A stretch of DNA of 18,337 nucleotides from Aquificaceae bacterium (GTDB taxonomy: Bacteria > Aquificota > Aquificia > Aquificales > Aquificaceae), in assembly GCA_015492115.1 (NCBI GenBank), contig WGFS01000100.1, positions 1 to 18,337 on the forward strand, given 5' to 3'. Under the pieces are notes generated by a model. That model did not search any database and had not been told where the DNA came from. It was given only the letters and a program-made list of their open reading frames with translations. Made by a program: the position numbers and the translations under genes. This document shows, piece by piece, positions 1 to 7,645 of the stretch (the stretch's first letter is position 1; every line of letters starts with the position of its first letter).

Positions 1-1
1 A

Positions 2-1498
2 ATAACGAGGAACGAGTTTGAAGCTCTCGTTCTTGAGGTTGACCTTATACAGTCTCACAAGCCAAGATACAACGTCCTTCACAAGCACGGGGGAGGTTAT
101 CCCATGCTCCTCCTGACAGAAGACCCCTACCCGACGGTCAAGGTGGTGAGGGGAACCCAGCACGAGGGTAACCTCTTTGGACCCTTCCTTCAAGCGAGCA
201 AAGCTTACAAGGTGAAGAAGCTCGTTCACAGACTCTTCAGGCTCAGAACCTGTGACCCCCTCCCTGAGAGACAGGAGCCGTGCATGGACTACCATCTCGG
301 TCTCTGTTCCGCACCCTGTGCGGGTATAGTGAGCAGGGAGGAGTACGGACTGAGCGTTGAGGGGGTGAAGGCTCTCCTCTCCGGTGAGGTTGCGGATGTA
401 CTTCCAAAACTCTACGAGAAGATAGAGGAGTTCTCTAAGGATATGCTCTTTGAGAAGTGTGCTCAGGTGAGGGACCAGATAAAGGCGCTTGAGAACATAA
501 CGAGGGGACAGAGCGTCTCTGGACTTCCATACAGGAGTGCGGACTTTTTCTACAAGCTGGGGAGGAGGGTAGGTCTGTTCCTTATAAGGGGCGGAAAGCT
601 CGTAAGCAAGGAGGTCTATGACCTGGAGAGGGAAGGAGAGCTTGAGGAGTTCCTCCTCGGCTACTACTACTCAAACTTCATCCCAGAGACCATCCTGAGT
701 AACTTCAAACTCTCTGAGGAGGTGCGGAGATGGATAGAGGAGAGGGCTGGGAAAAAGGTGGAGTTCAGCCAGAGGATACCCCCAGAGCTTCTCAGCCTTG
801 CGGGAGAGAACGTTAAGGAGGGGATAAACCTTGAGCTCTTAGAAGATGAGTTTGCCCACAAGCTTGGACTCCCGCTTCCCAAGGTCATAGAGGGCTTTGA
901 CATATCCCACTTCTATGGGGAGGATACGGTGGGTAGCTGTGTAGTGTGGGAAGAGGGGAGGATGAACAGGAGGAGATACAGGAGGTATAAGGTAAAGACC
1001 CTATCCCAGATAGACGACTACGGTGCACTCAGGGAGGTCCTCACGAGGAGGGCTAAGAGACTTAAAGAAAGGAAGGAGCCGATGCCAGACCTCTGGCTAA
1101 TAGACGGAGGAAAGGGTCAGCTCGGAGTTGCCCTCCAGGTGAAGGAAAGGTTCAGGCTTCCTGTAAGGGTCTTCTCCCTGGCGAAGGGAGAGGAGATCCT
1201 CTACTCGGAAGACGGCAGGGAACTGAGACTTAAGGAGGAACCCCTGCTTTACAGGGTTTTTGGACTAATAAGGGACGAGGCGCACAGGTTTGCTCTCTCC
1301 TACAACAGGAAGCTCAGGACAAAGAAAGCTCTTGAGGACGTTCTCTCTAAGGTGAAGGGTGTGGGAGAAACGAGAAGGAGGATAATATACAGGAACTTTG
1401 ACAACCTCTACGAGTTCATAAGGGCGGACGAGGAAAGACTTAGAAAGCTGGGGCTTCCTATTTCCCTCCAGCAGGAGGTTAAGAAGTACCTTGAGTGA
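2..1498 (+). CDS. uvrC: UvrABC system protein C, 5'-truncated by window edge
   Basis: UvrC makes the two incisions around UvrB-marked DNA damage in nucleotide excision repair. The frame is open from base 2, where it already reads like the end of the GIY-YIG nuclease domain, so the first ATG at 104 is internal and the true start lies outside the window. Four cysteine codons at 251, 281, 305 and 317 (C-x9-C-x7-C-x3-C) match the UvrC cysteine cluster reported to hold an Fe-S centre. A UVR (UvrB-binding) helix pair follows near 400-490. The C-terminal RNase H-like nuclease keeps its FDISH Asp (codon 899), the Asp of IDGGKGQL (codon 1103) and the His of DEAHRFA (codon 1283). A helix-hairpin-helix tail (KGVGETRRR onward) binds DNA. 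The stop overlaps the next gene by 8 bases. Identification is secure. Confidence 0.96.
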   Translation: MTRNEFEALVLEVDLIQSHKPRYNVLHKHGGGYPMLLLTEDPYPTVKVVRGTQHEGNLFGPFLQASKAYKVKKLVHRLFRLRTCDPLPERQEPCMDYHLGLCSAPCAGIVSREEYGLSVEGVKALLSGEVADVLPKLYEKIEEFSKDMLFEKCAQVRDQIKALENITRGQSVSGLPYRSADFFYKLGRRVGLFLIRGGKLVSKEVYDLEREGELEEFLLGYYYSNFIPETILSNFKLSEEVRRWIEERAGKKVEFSQRIPPELLSLAGENVKEGINLELLEDEFAHKLGLPLPKVIEGFDISHFYGEDTVGSCVVWEEGRMNRRRYRRYKVKTLSQIDDYGALREVLTRRAKRLKERKEPMPDLWLIDGGKGQLGVALQVKERFRLPVRVFSLAKGEEILYSEDGRELRLKEEPLLYRVFGLIRDEAHRFALSYNRKLRTKKALEDVLSKVKGVGETRRRIIYRNFDNLYEFIRADEERLRKLGLPISLQQEVKKYLE

Positions 1499-1964
1499 AG
1501 TCATAAAGGGTGTGAACTTCCGGAGTTACCTCTTTGCAAGTCTCGTTGCAGGCTACGTCATGATGGGCGTTGACCTCATGCTTGACGGCTTTCTCGGTCT
1601 CTTCGGAACTTACAGAACCTATACGGAACTGATAAAGCTCTGGGGAATCTTCAGAGGTTTTGAGGACTGGGTGATGGCGGTGGGGCACATGGCGAACTCG
1701 GTGGTTCTCGCCCTCGCCTTCGTCTATCCTCCTGTCTACAGGAGACTTCCCGGGAGGAGCGGGTTTTTAAAAGGTTTAAGCTTCGGGGTTCTCTGGCACC
1801 TTCTCGTTTTGATAGTTCTCGTAATAACCGCCTCCGGCGGTGCAAGGTTCATGAGGGAGTTCTTGAGTATGCCCTTAAAGGAGCACCTCTCCTTGTTTCT
1901 GCTACACCTCATGTGGGGTGGAGTGCTCGGGTTCCTGTATGTGCCTGATACCTCTACCGCCTGA
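1491..1964 (+). CDS. Small four-helix membrane protein of unknown function
   Basis: I do not recognise a named family with certainty. The 157-residue product has about four hydrophobic segments (near residues 12-36, 64-80, 94-113 and 131-150) separated by short charged loops, with no enzyme motif visible. Its general look resembles small DUF6789-type integral membrane proteins, but that is a weak impression. The proposed start is TTG at 1491, overlapping the uvrC stop by 8 bases, with an AGGAGG at 1473-1478 about 12 bases upstream. A GTG at 1512 is the alternative start. It is probably co-transcribed with uvrC and followed by a promoter for the next gene. Confidence 0.7.
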   Translation: MSEVIKGVNFRSYLFASLVAGYVMMGVDLMLDGFLGLFGTYRTYTELIKLWGIFRGFEDWVMAVGHMANSVVLALAFVYPPVYRRLPGRSGFLKGLSFGVLWHLLVLIVLVITASGGARFMREFLSMPLKEHLSLFLLHLMWGGVLGFLYVPDTSTA

Positions 1965-1996
1965 AAGAATGATAAGCCATATCACGGGAGTGTTAG

Positions 1997-2002
1997 TATA
2001 AT
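1997..2002 (+). promoter_or_regulatory. Probable -10 box (TATAAT) for the xth gene
   Basis: A perfect TATAAT lies in the only gap between the membrane-protein gene and xth. Transcription would begin near 2009. That makes the upstream ATG at 2005 unlikely as a start and favours ATG 2035 (or 2026). I see no good -35 hexamer at the usual distance. Confidence 0.5.
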
Positions 2003-2034
2003 TAATGGAACTTCTTAACCACCAGATGGAAAGT

Positions 2035-2811
2035 ATGAAGGTTGCGACATACAATGTAAACTCTATAAAGGCGAGGAGGGAGCTCCTCCTGAGCTGGCTT
2101 GAGAGAGAACCCGTTGATGTTCTCTGCCTACAGGAGTTAAAGCAGGAAGAAAAGAACTTTCCCTTCACGGAGTTTGAGGAGAGGGGATACAGGTGTGAGG
2201 TCTTTTCTCAGAAGACCTACAACGGCGTCTGTATATGCTCAAAGCTCCCCATGGAGGATGTCAGGAAAGGCTTTGGGGACGAGTACTTTGACCAGCAGAA
2301 GAGGATCATAAGCGCAAAGGTTGGTGGCATTAGGGTTATAAACGTGTACGCTCCTCACGGAGATGTCAGGGGAACGGAAAAGTTTTACTACAAGCTTGAG
2401 TTCTATGATAAGCTCGTGGATTACATTTCGGAGAACTTCTCCCCCGAAGAGCCCATATGCATGGTGGGGGACTTCAACGTCGCGAGAGAGGATATAGACG
2501 TGTTTGACCCCGAGCTACTCAAGGACACCATAGGAACGATGAAGGAGGAGAGGGAAGCCTTTGAGAAGATCCTGAACTGGGGCTTTATAGATGCCTTCAG
2601 ATACCTGTATCCCGATAAGGTTCAGTTCACCTGGTGGGATTACATAGGGGGGATGATATGGAAGGACAAGGGGATGAGGATAGACTACATACTTGTAACA
2701 GAGCCCCTTCTGAAGAGTCTGAAGGACGTTTACGTTGACCTCTGGCCCAGAAAGAGGAGAAAGCCCAAACCCTCGGATCATGCTCCCGTGATAGGGGTAT
2801 TTGAGCTGTGA
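2035..2811 (+). CDS. xth: Exodeoxyribonuclease III / AP endonuclease
   Basis: Member of the ExoIII branch of the exonuclease-endonuclease-phosphatase fold, which cuts DNA 5' of abasic sites in base excision repair and removes 3' blocks. Family motifs appear in order: YNVNSIKAR near the N-terminus, CLQELK (metal-binding Glu), INVYAPHG, GDFNVAREDID (catalytic Asp and Asn), FTWWDY, RIDYILVT, and a terminal SDHAPV with the catalytic His. All expected active-site residues are present and the length (258 aa) is normal. I chose ATG 2035 because homologues begin at MKVATYN and because the -10 box at 1997 puts the transcript start after ATG 2005; a 2005 start would add ten unconserved residues. The stop overlaps the following EamA gene by 4 bases. 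Confidence 0.95.
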   Translation: MKVATYNVNSIKARRELLLSWLEREPVDVLCLQELKQEEKNFPFTEFEERGYRCEVFSQKTYNGVCICSKLPMEDVRKGFGDEYFDQQKRIISAKVGGIRVINVYAPHGDVRGTEKFYYKLEFYDKLVDYISENFSPEEPICMVGDFNVAREDIDVFDPELLKDTIGTMKEEREAFEKILNWGFIDAFRYLYPDKVQFTWWDYIGGMIWKDKGMRIDYILVTEPLLKSLKDVYVDLWPRKRRKPKPSDHAPVIGVFEL

Positions 2812-3227
2812 AGGCTGTTTTGTTTGCCCTCCTCTCAGCCCTGGTGTGGGGGACAGCCCCCCTCATATTCAAGCTCGGTTTGAGGGGAGAGATACCTCCC
2901 CTGGTAGGGATATTCTTTCACAACCTGACAGCTGCGGTCTTTGCCCTTATCTCAATACTCATCCTTAGAGAGAGCGTAAATTACCCGCTCAGGGACATAG
3001 CCATAATATCCTTCGGTGGTTTCGTGTCTGGCTTTCTGGGTCTTCTCCTCTACTACAAAGCCATAAAGGTGGGTGACGTCTCGGTAGTCGCTCCCATAGT
3101 TGCCAGTTCTCCCCTGTGGGCGAGCGTATTTGCCTTCGTTCTGCTCGGTGAGAACTTCACGCTCATGAAGATCGTTGGAACCGTGCTGGTGGTTGCGGGT
3201 GTCGCTCTGATAACCTTATCAAGATGA
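2808..3227 (+). CDS. Single EamA-domain (DMT superfamily) membrane protein
   Basis: The 139-residue product is about five hydrophobic helices and looks like one EamA repeat of the drug/metabolite transporter superfamily. It has an N-terminal ALVWGTAPLIFKLGL helix, a central LLLYYKAIKVGDVSVVAPI segment typical of the repeat, and a final helix (VGTVLVVAGVALI). Full-size DMT transporters carry two such repeats (about 300 aa). One-repeat forms usually act as dimers, so a homo- or hetero-oligomer is inferred. The substrate cannot be told. The GTG start at 2808 overlaps the xth stop by 4 bases and the ATG of the next gene overlaps its stop by 4, so translation is probably coupled. Confidence 0.85.
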   Translation: MKAVLFALLSALVWGTAPLIFKLGLRGEIPPLVGIFFHNLTAAVFALISILILRESVNYPLRDIAIISFGGFVSGFLGLLLYYKAIKVGDVSVVAPIVASSPLWASVFAFVLLGENFTLMKIVGTVLVVAGVALITLSR

Positions 3228-3460
3228 GAATACTTGTAGCCATAACCCTACTGATCCTTGGTATCCTCGGTATAGCTCTCCCCGTCCTGCCGGGGATACC
3301 TTTCCTGATAGCTTTTCTCTACGTGTTGGGGGTTTTGAAAAGGGACAGGTTCCTCAAACTTCTTAGGAGATACCGTGGGAAGAGAAACTCCCTTCAGAGG
3401 AAGGTCGTGAGCTGTATCCTCATAAAACTGGTTTACCGCAGGTCAATTAACATAAAATAG
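3224..3460 (+). CDS. Mini membrane protein, DUF454/PGPGW-like
   Basis: A 78-residue protein with two closely spaced hydrophobic helices (residues 3-18 and 23-37) joined by the turn IALPVLPGIP, then a very basic tail (about 14 Lys/Arg in the last 40 residues). The glycine/proline-rich hairpin resembles the N-terminus of DUF454 (YbaN) and PGPGW-type small membrane proteins; no biochemical role is assigned to them here. The ATG overlaps the EamA stop (ATGA), which supports it as a real gene. The last codons run into the presumed panB promoter. The family link is moderate and the function unknown. Confidence 0.7.
   Translation: MRILVAITLLILGILGIALPVLPGIPFLIAFLYVLGVLKRDRFLKLLRRYRGKRNSLQRKVVSCILIKLVYRRSINIK
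3453..3458 (+). promoter_or_regulatory. Probable -10 box (TAAAAT) for panB, leaderless start
   Basis: TAAAAT sits 7 bases before the panB ATG, so the predicted transcript start falls on or next to the start codon. A weak -35 (TTTACC, 3432-3437) lies 15 bases upstream. No Shine-Dalgarno sequence precedes the ATG, consistent with a leaderless message. Confidence 0.45.
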
Positions 3461-3465
3461 AGCTG

Positions 3466-4269
3466 ATGGGGAGACTGACCCTCAGAACGCTCAGAAAGAA
3501 GAAAGAAGCGGGCGAGAAGATAACAATGGTCTCAACTTACGACTACCTGTCCGCAAAGTTCTGTCAGGAGGTGGGTATAGACTCCGTTCTCGTGGGAGAC
3601 TCTCTGGGTATGGTCTTTCAGGGTCTTGATACGACTCTCCCCGTAACCCTTGATGAGATGATATACCATGCAAAGGTTGTCAGGAGGGGTGCCCCCGATC
3701 TCTTCCTGGTGGTTGATATGCCCTTCATGAGTTATCAGGTATCCGTGGAAAAGGCTATAGAGAACTGTGGCAGGGTTATGAAGGAGACCGGTGCCCAGGC
3801 TGTCAAGATAGAGGGGGGTGAGAAGGTCGCGGAACTCGCCTCAAGATTGATAGATGCAGGCATTCCCGTTGTGGGACATTTAGGATATACACCCCAGTCT
3901 ATAAACGTCTTTGGTGCTCCAAAGGTTGTGGGTAGAGAGGACGAAGAGGCTGAGCTGTTGAGAAAGGACTTCAAAGCCCTTGAGGGTGCAGGTGTTCCTA
4001 TCATAGTCCTTGAGAGTGTCCCGTGGAGGCTTGCAAAGGAGTTGACAGAAAGCTCCGAAGTAATAACTATAGGGATAGGGGCTGGGAAGTTCTGCGATGG
4101 ACAGGTGCTCGTTTTCCACGACCTGGTCGGACTGTACGAGGAGGCAAAACCCAGGTTTGTCAGGAGGTATGCTGAGGGTGCAAAGATATTTAAAGACGCC
4201 CTCACAAAATTTAAAATGGATGTAGAGAGGGGAGATTTCCCTTCAGAAGAGGAAAGTTATGGAACATGA
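3466..4269 (+). CDS. panB: 3-methyl-2-oxobutanoate hydroxymethyltransferase (ketopantoate hydroxymethyltransferase)
   Basis: PanB transfers a hydroxymethyl group from 5,10-methylene-tetrahydrofolate to 2-oxoisovalerate to form ketopantoate, the first committed step of pantothenate and CoA synthesis in the cytosol. The product is a full-length (267 aa) TIM-barrel enzyme. Mg-binding residues are visible at Asp45 (VGDSLGM), Asp84 (VVDMPF) and Glu116 (KIEGG). The catalytic Glu is Glu183 (LESVP), and the family signatures HLGYTPQS and GIGAG are intact. No other pantothenate gene is nearby, so the pathway is dispersed. The ATG at 3466 is preceded by a -10 box rather than a ribosome binding site. 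The 3' end overlaps pilB by 11 bases. Very secure. Confidence 0.97.
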   Translation: MGRLTLRTLRKKKEAGEKITMVSTYDYLSAKFCQEVGIDSVLVGDSLGMVFQGLDTTLPVTLDEMIYHAKVVRRGAPDLFLVVDMPFMSYQVSVEKAIENCGRVMKETGAQAVKIEGGEKVAELASRLIDAGIPVVGHLGYTPQSINVFGAPKVVGREDEEAELLRKDFKALEGAGVPIIVLESVPWRLAKELTESSEVITIGIGAGKFCDGQVLVFHDLVGLYEEAKPRFVRRYAEGAKIFKDALTKFKMDVERGDFPSEEESYGT

Positions 4270-5956
4270 GAAGCTTTTAAACTTACTGCTGAAAGCGGGA
4301 TACGTAAAAGAGGGAGATATAAAGAAGGTCCTCTCGGAGAGAAAGGATGACGAGGATATATTTCAGACCCTACTCAGACTCGGAATACTGTCAGAGAAGG
4401 ACATAATGAACTTCTTCCAGACTATCCTGCCCCAGAAGGTGTGGAAGGAGGAGATTGACGAGCTACACGTCCCCTCCCACATACTCAACTCCATCCCTCA
4501 GGACTTCATGAGGAAGTTCAAGGTGGTCCCCGTTCTTTACGACAAAGGAAAGCTCCACGTCATAATGCTCAACCCACTGAACCAGAACCTGATAAACGAA
4601 CTCAGGTTTTACACTAAGGCTCACAGCATAGTTCCCTACGTAGCACCCCTCTCAACCATAGAGAAGATACTGGACAAACAGTTTCCTCAGCTGGGGGACG
4701 TACTCAGTCAGATAGAGGATACGGAGGTTGAACTTGAAGAAGAGGAGAGCGACACCCCCATTGAACAGCTACTCCACGCAACGGAAGAGGCGCCTATAGT
4801 AAAACTCGCCAACGGTTTGATATTTGAGGCTGTAAGAATGGGTGCGTCTGACATTCACATAGAGCCTCAGGAGAAGAAGGTTCTGGTCAGATACAGGGTT
4901 GACGGTGTCCTCAGGATATACCACCAGCTACCTATCAACATAAAGGACAGCCTCGTCGCAAGGTACAAGATAATGTCAAATCTTGACATAGCGGAGAAGA
5001 GGAAACCTCAGGACGGAAGGATACGTATAAAGATAGAGAGGAAGAAGATAGACCTGAGGGTATCCACCGTCCCTACCGTTTACGGTGAGAAGGTCGTCAT
5101 GAGGATACAGGAGGCTGAGAAGTACCTGAACGTTAAGCTTGAAGACCTCGGTTTTGAGCCTGACGACCTTGAAAAGTTCAGGAGCGCAATATGGAAGCCG
5201 TGGGGGATGATACTGGTGACAGGTCCTACCGGTTCTGGTAAGACGACGACCCTGTACTCGGCACTTATGGAGAGAAATCACCCCGATGTGAACATAATGA
5301 CCGCGGAAGACCCCGTTGAGGTGGCAATACCGGGGATAAACCAGGTGCAGGTGAACGAGAGGATAGGTTTAACCTTCTCAAGCGTCCTCAGGGCGTTTCT
5401 AAGGCAGGACCCCGACATAATCCTCGTGGGTGAGATTAGGGACCACGAGACGGGAGACATAGCCATAAGGGCATCCCTCACAGGTCACCTTGTCTTCTCC
5501 ACACTGCACACAAACGATGCACCTACAACGGTTACAAGATTAACAGACATGGGAATAGAACCCTTCCTTGTCGGTTCCTCTCTCATACTGGTGGTCGCCC
5601 AGAGGCTGATAAGGAAGCTCTGCCCTGAGTGCAAGGTTCCCCACGATATACCCAAGGAGGCTCTTGTAAGGATGGGGGTGATAAAGTCCCCCGATGAGGA
5701 TATAACCGTGTACAGGGCGAGCGAGAAGGGATGTGCTAACTGCAACAACACAGGTTACAAGGGTAGAACCGCTGTGCACGAGATCATGGAGATAGACGAT
5801 GAACTAAGGAAGCTGATAATAAAGGGTGGCACAGCGGATGATATAAGAGAGCTTGCCATGCAGAAGGGGATGAGGACCCTCTACCAGTCGGGGATGATAA
5901 AGGTCAGGAAGGGGATAACCTCCATAGAGGAGGTTAACAGAGTCCTTATGCAATGA
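4259..5956 (+). CDS. pilB: Type IV pilus / type II secretion assembly ATPase (PilB/GspE family)
   Basis: Hexameric cytoplasmic motor that powers extension of type IV pili or type II secretion pseudopili. It has an N-terminal MshEN/T2SSE_N module (about residues 1-150), then the ATPase core with Walker A GPTGSGKTTT (322-331), an acidic box (MTAEDPVE), Walker B around DIILVGEIRD (386-395) and the His box GHLVFSTLHTNDA. A zinc tetracysteine pairs C455/C458 with C492/C495, typical of PilB/GspE and absent from PilT retraction ATPases. The length, 565 aa, is normal. The ATG at 4259 has AGAGGA five bases upstream and lies inside the panB 3' end. The next gene overlaps by 4 bases. No pilin, PilC or secretin gene is in view, so pilus and secretion roles cannot be separated. 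Confidence 0.93.
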   Translation: MEHEKLLNLLLKAGYVKEGDIKKVLSERKDDEDIFQTLLRLGILSEKDIMNFFQTILPQKVWKEEIDELHVPSHILNSIPQDFMRKFKVVPVLYDKGKLHVIMLNPLNQNLINELRFYTKAHSIVPYVAPLSTIEKILDKQFPQLGDVLSQIEDTEVELEEEESDTPIEQLLHATEEAPIVKLANGLIFEAVRMGASDIHIEPQEKKVLVRYRVDGVLRIYHQLPINIKDSLVARYKIMSNLDIAEKRKPQDGRIRIKIERKKIDLRVSTVPTVYGEKVVMRIQEAEKYLNVKLEDLGFEPDDLEKFRSAIWKPWGMILVTGPTGSGKTTTLYSALMERNHPDVNIMTAEDPVEVAIPGINQVQVNERIGLTFSSVLRAFLRQDPDIILVGEIRDHETGDIAIRASLTGHLVFSTLHTNDAPTTVTRLTDMGIEPFLVGSSLILVVAQRLIRKLCPECKVPHDIPKEALVRMGVIKSPDEDITVYRASEKGCANCNNTGYKGRTAVHEIMEIDDELRKLIIKGGTADDIRELAMQKGMRTLYQSGMIKVRKGITSIEEVNRVLMQ

Positions 5957-6696
5957 AGCTTCTGGCACTTCTCTTATTCCCTCTTATCCTGTGGGCAAAG
6001 GAGCTGGAGACCTGTTACAGGGTTTACTTCTGGTTCTTTCCCGTTGCCGAGAGCTGTGTTGATTACACTCTTAAGGGCAGAGAGCTCAGGATACGCTCCT
6101 GGGCAAAGACGATAGTGGTTGGAAGGCTTGTCAAAAGGGTCAACAGCTGGGGTGAGGCTACACTCGTGTCGCTCAAGCCCAAGAGCTTTTCCCTCTTTCA
6201 GAGAGAGGGGAGCTTCGTTAGAGACCACATCTACCTGTTCCTTGAGCGAGGTATAGACTACAGGATCGTTAGATACAAGAAGGAAGGTAAAAGGGTAAAG
6301 GAAGGTTTCTTTGAGAGCTCCGTTTACCTCTTTGACCCCTTCTCAACCTCCTTCCTCGTGTATATAGATACGCCCAACTACAGGGGCGGGACAATCAATA
6401 TGTTTTACGATGCCAAGGTGCAAAACGTCCGGTACAGAACGGTGGGTGAGGAGAGTGTGGAAGTCTTTGGAAATAGGTACTCAACCTGGAAGGTTCTCTT
6501 AATCCCCGAAGTTGAGACCAAAGGCATCCTTAAGCCTAAGGGCAAGTGGTTTGTGTGGGTGGATAAGGAGACCAACATACCTGTTAAGCTCAGCATTAAA
6601 TTCACCATAGGCAGTGCGGAGGTCCTCCTTAACAGGATAAAGGGGGATAGAGATCTCTTTATGGAGGTAAAGAATGGACAGGCTCACCTATTTTAA
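5953..6696 (+). CDS. Secreted DUF3108 protein
   Basis: The product starts with a short signal peptide (MKLLALLLFPLILWAKE; cleavage likely after WA), so it should be exported. The rest matches the pattern of DUF3108 proteins: a beta-rich domain, here with DPFSTSFLVYIDT in the middle, then MFYDAKVQNVRYRTVGEESVE and a closing block GILKPKGKWFVWVD...IPVKLSIKFTIGSAEVLL. The family is thought to be periplasmic or envelope-associated, with no defined activity. Its ATG overlaps the pilB stop by 4 bases, so it is translated with pilB, and its end overlaps the TPR gene by 23 bases. A link to pilus or secretion assembly is inferred from position only. Confidence 0.82.
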   Translation: MKLLALLLFPLILWAKELETCYRVYFWFFPVAESCVDYTLKGRELRIRSWAKTIVVGRLVKRVNSWGEATLVSLKPKSFSLFQREGSFVRDHIYLFLERGIDYRIVRYKKEGKRVKEGFFESSVYLFDPFSTSFLVYIDTPNYRGGTINMFYDAKVQNVRYRTVGEESVEVFGNRYSTWKVLLIPEVETKGILKPKGKWFVWVDKETNIPVKLSIKFTIGSAEVLLNRIKGDRDLFMEVKNGQAHLF

Positions 6697-6994
6697 GGAA
6701 CTGCTGAAGAAAGCTCCGGACAACCCGATGGTTCACTACTCTCTCGCACAGGAGTATTACAAGGTGAGAGACTACGAGAACGCTGTGAAACACGTGGAGG
6801 AATACCTGAGGCTTCAGGAGGATGAGGGTGCGGTTTACAGACTCCTTGCCAAGTGTTACGAGGAACTCGGAGAGTTCAACAAGGCTATAGAAGTCCTTGA
6901 GGAGGGTATAAGACAGGCTCTAAAGTTCAACCATCCCTCCATGGCTGAAGAGTACAGGCAGTGGGTAGAGGAACTTAGGAACATGAGTTTCTGA
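6674..6994 (+). CDS. Small TPR-repeat protein
   Basis: A 106-residue, all-helical, soluble protein with two clear tetratricopeptide repeats: about residues 17-50 (MVHYSLAQEYYKVRDYENAV...) and 52-85 (AVYRLLAKCYEELGEFNKAIEVLEEGI), then a capping helix. TPRs are protein-binding scaffolds; the partner is unknown. There is no signal peptide. The ATG at 6674 has GGAGG at 6663-6667, inside the 3' end of the DUF3108 gene. Short TPR proteins occur in pilus and secretion clusters, so an accessory role next to pilB is possible. It ends only 3 bases from the convergent ktrA stop, and no terminator hairpin is visible between them. Confidence 0.85.
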   Translation: MDRLTYFKELLKKAPDNPMVHYSLAQEYYKVRDYENAVKHVEEYLRLQEDEGAVYRLLAKCYEELGEFNKAIEVLEEGIRQALKFNHPSMAEEYRQWVEELRNMSF

Positions 6995-6997
6995 AAA

Positions 6998-7645
6998 CTA
7001 CTCTGACATGCTGGTAACGTTTTCCTCGCTCCCCAGAACCAGCAGGATGTCCTCCTCCTCTATCCTGTCTTTCGCTGAAGGATTGACTATCACACTGTCA
7101 CCCCTCTTTATCGCCAGGACTGTTATCCCATAGTTTCTTCTGAGATCAAGATCCTTGAGGGTTTTACCCGACAACTTCTTTGGAGCCTTTATCTCAAAGA
7201 TGCTGTAACCCGGTGCAAAGGGGATCTCTTCCAGCATTCCACCTATGAGCAGAGAGCGGGCAAGTTTAACCGCTATCTCCATCTCTGGATAGACGACCCT
7301 CTTTACACCGAGCCTGTTCAAGACCTCTCCATGAAGAGGATTTATAGCCTTTGCTACAACCTCCTTGACACCTCTGTTGATCAGAAGAACCGTAACGAGG
7401 ATGCTCGCCTCTATGTTCTGTCCTATGCTGACTATAACTACATCGGATGTAAAAACCCCCGACTCCTCAAGGGCTTTCTCATCAAGGGCATCCGCAACGT
7501 ACGCGTGGGTTACGAACTCACTCACCTTCTTGACCTTATCTGGGTCCTTGTCTATTGCTATCACCTCCACATCCGCCTCTGTCAATGTCTTAACCACGTG
7601 GTATCCGAACCTGCCGAGCCCTATGACACCGAAAGTTTTCTTCAT
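6998..7645 (-). CDS. ktrA: Potassium uptake regulatory subunit (RCK domain), KtrA/TrkA family
   Basis: Cytosolic gating ring subunit that binds ATP/ADP or NAD(H) and controls the membrane K+ channel KtrB. The N-terminal RCK_N Rossmann fold shows GVIGLGRFGYHV (G-x-G-x-x-G) at residues 6-17, with the acidic end of beta-2 in VIAIDKDPDKV. The C-terminal RCK_C domain spans about 135-215 (FEIKAPKKLSGKTLKDLDLRRNYGITVLAI). The length, 215 aa, is that of one-copy KtrA rather than the duplicated TrkA. It follows ktrB with a 4-base overlap, so the two form a coupled operon read on the minus strand. Confidence 0.93.
   Translation of the reverse strand: MKKTFGVIGLGRFGYHVVKTLTEADVEVIAIDKDPDKVKKVSEFVTHAYVADALDEKALEESGVFTSDVVIVSIGQNIEASILVTVLLINRGVKEVVAKAINPLHGEVLNRLGVKRVVYPEMEIAVKLARSLLIGGMLEEIPFAPGYSIFEIKAPKKLSGKTLKDLDLRRNYGITVLAIKRGDSVIVNPSAKDRIEEEDILLVLGSEENVTSMSE

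Noticed and set aside
104..106. ATG 104 as a true uvrC start
   Set aside because: The frame upstream is open to base 2 and reads as conserved UvrC sequence (LIQSHKPRYN), so the gene is truncated by the window edge.
2005..2034. ATG 2005 as the xth start
   Set aside because: It lies 3 bases from the TATAAT box, before the predicted transcript start, and adds ten residues not seen before the conserved MKVATYN opening.
3735..4205. 156-codon minus-strand open frame
   Set aside because: Shadow of panB; the + strand protein carries all catalytic residues.
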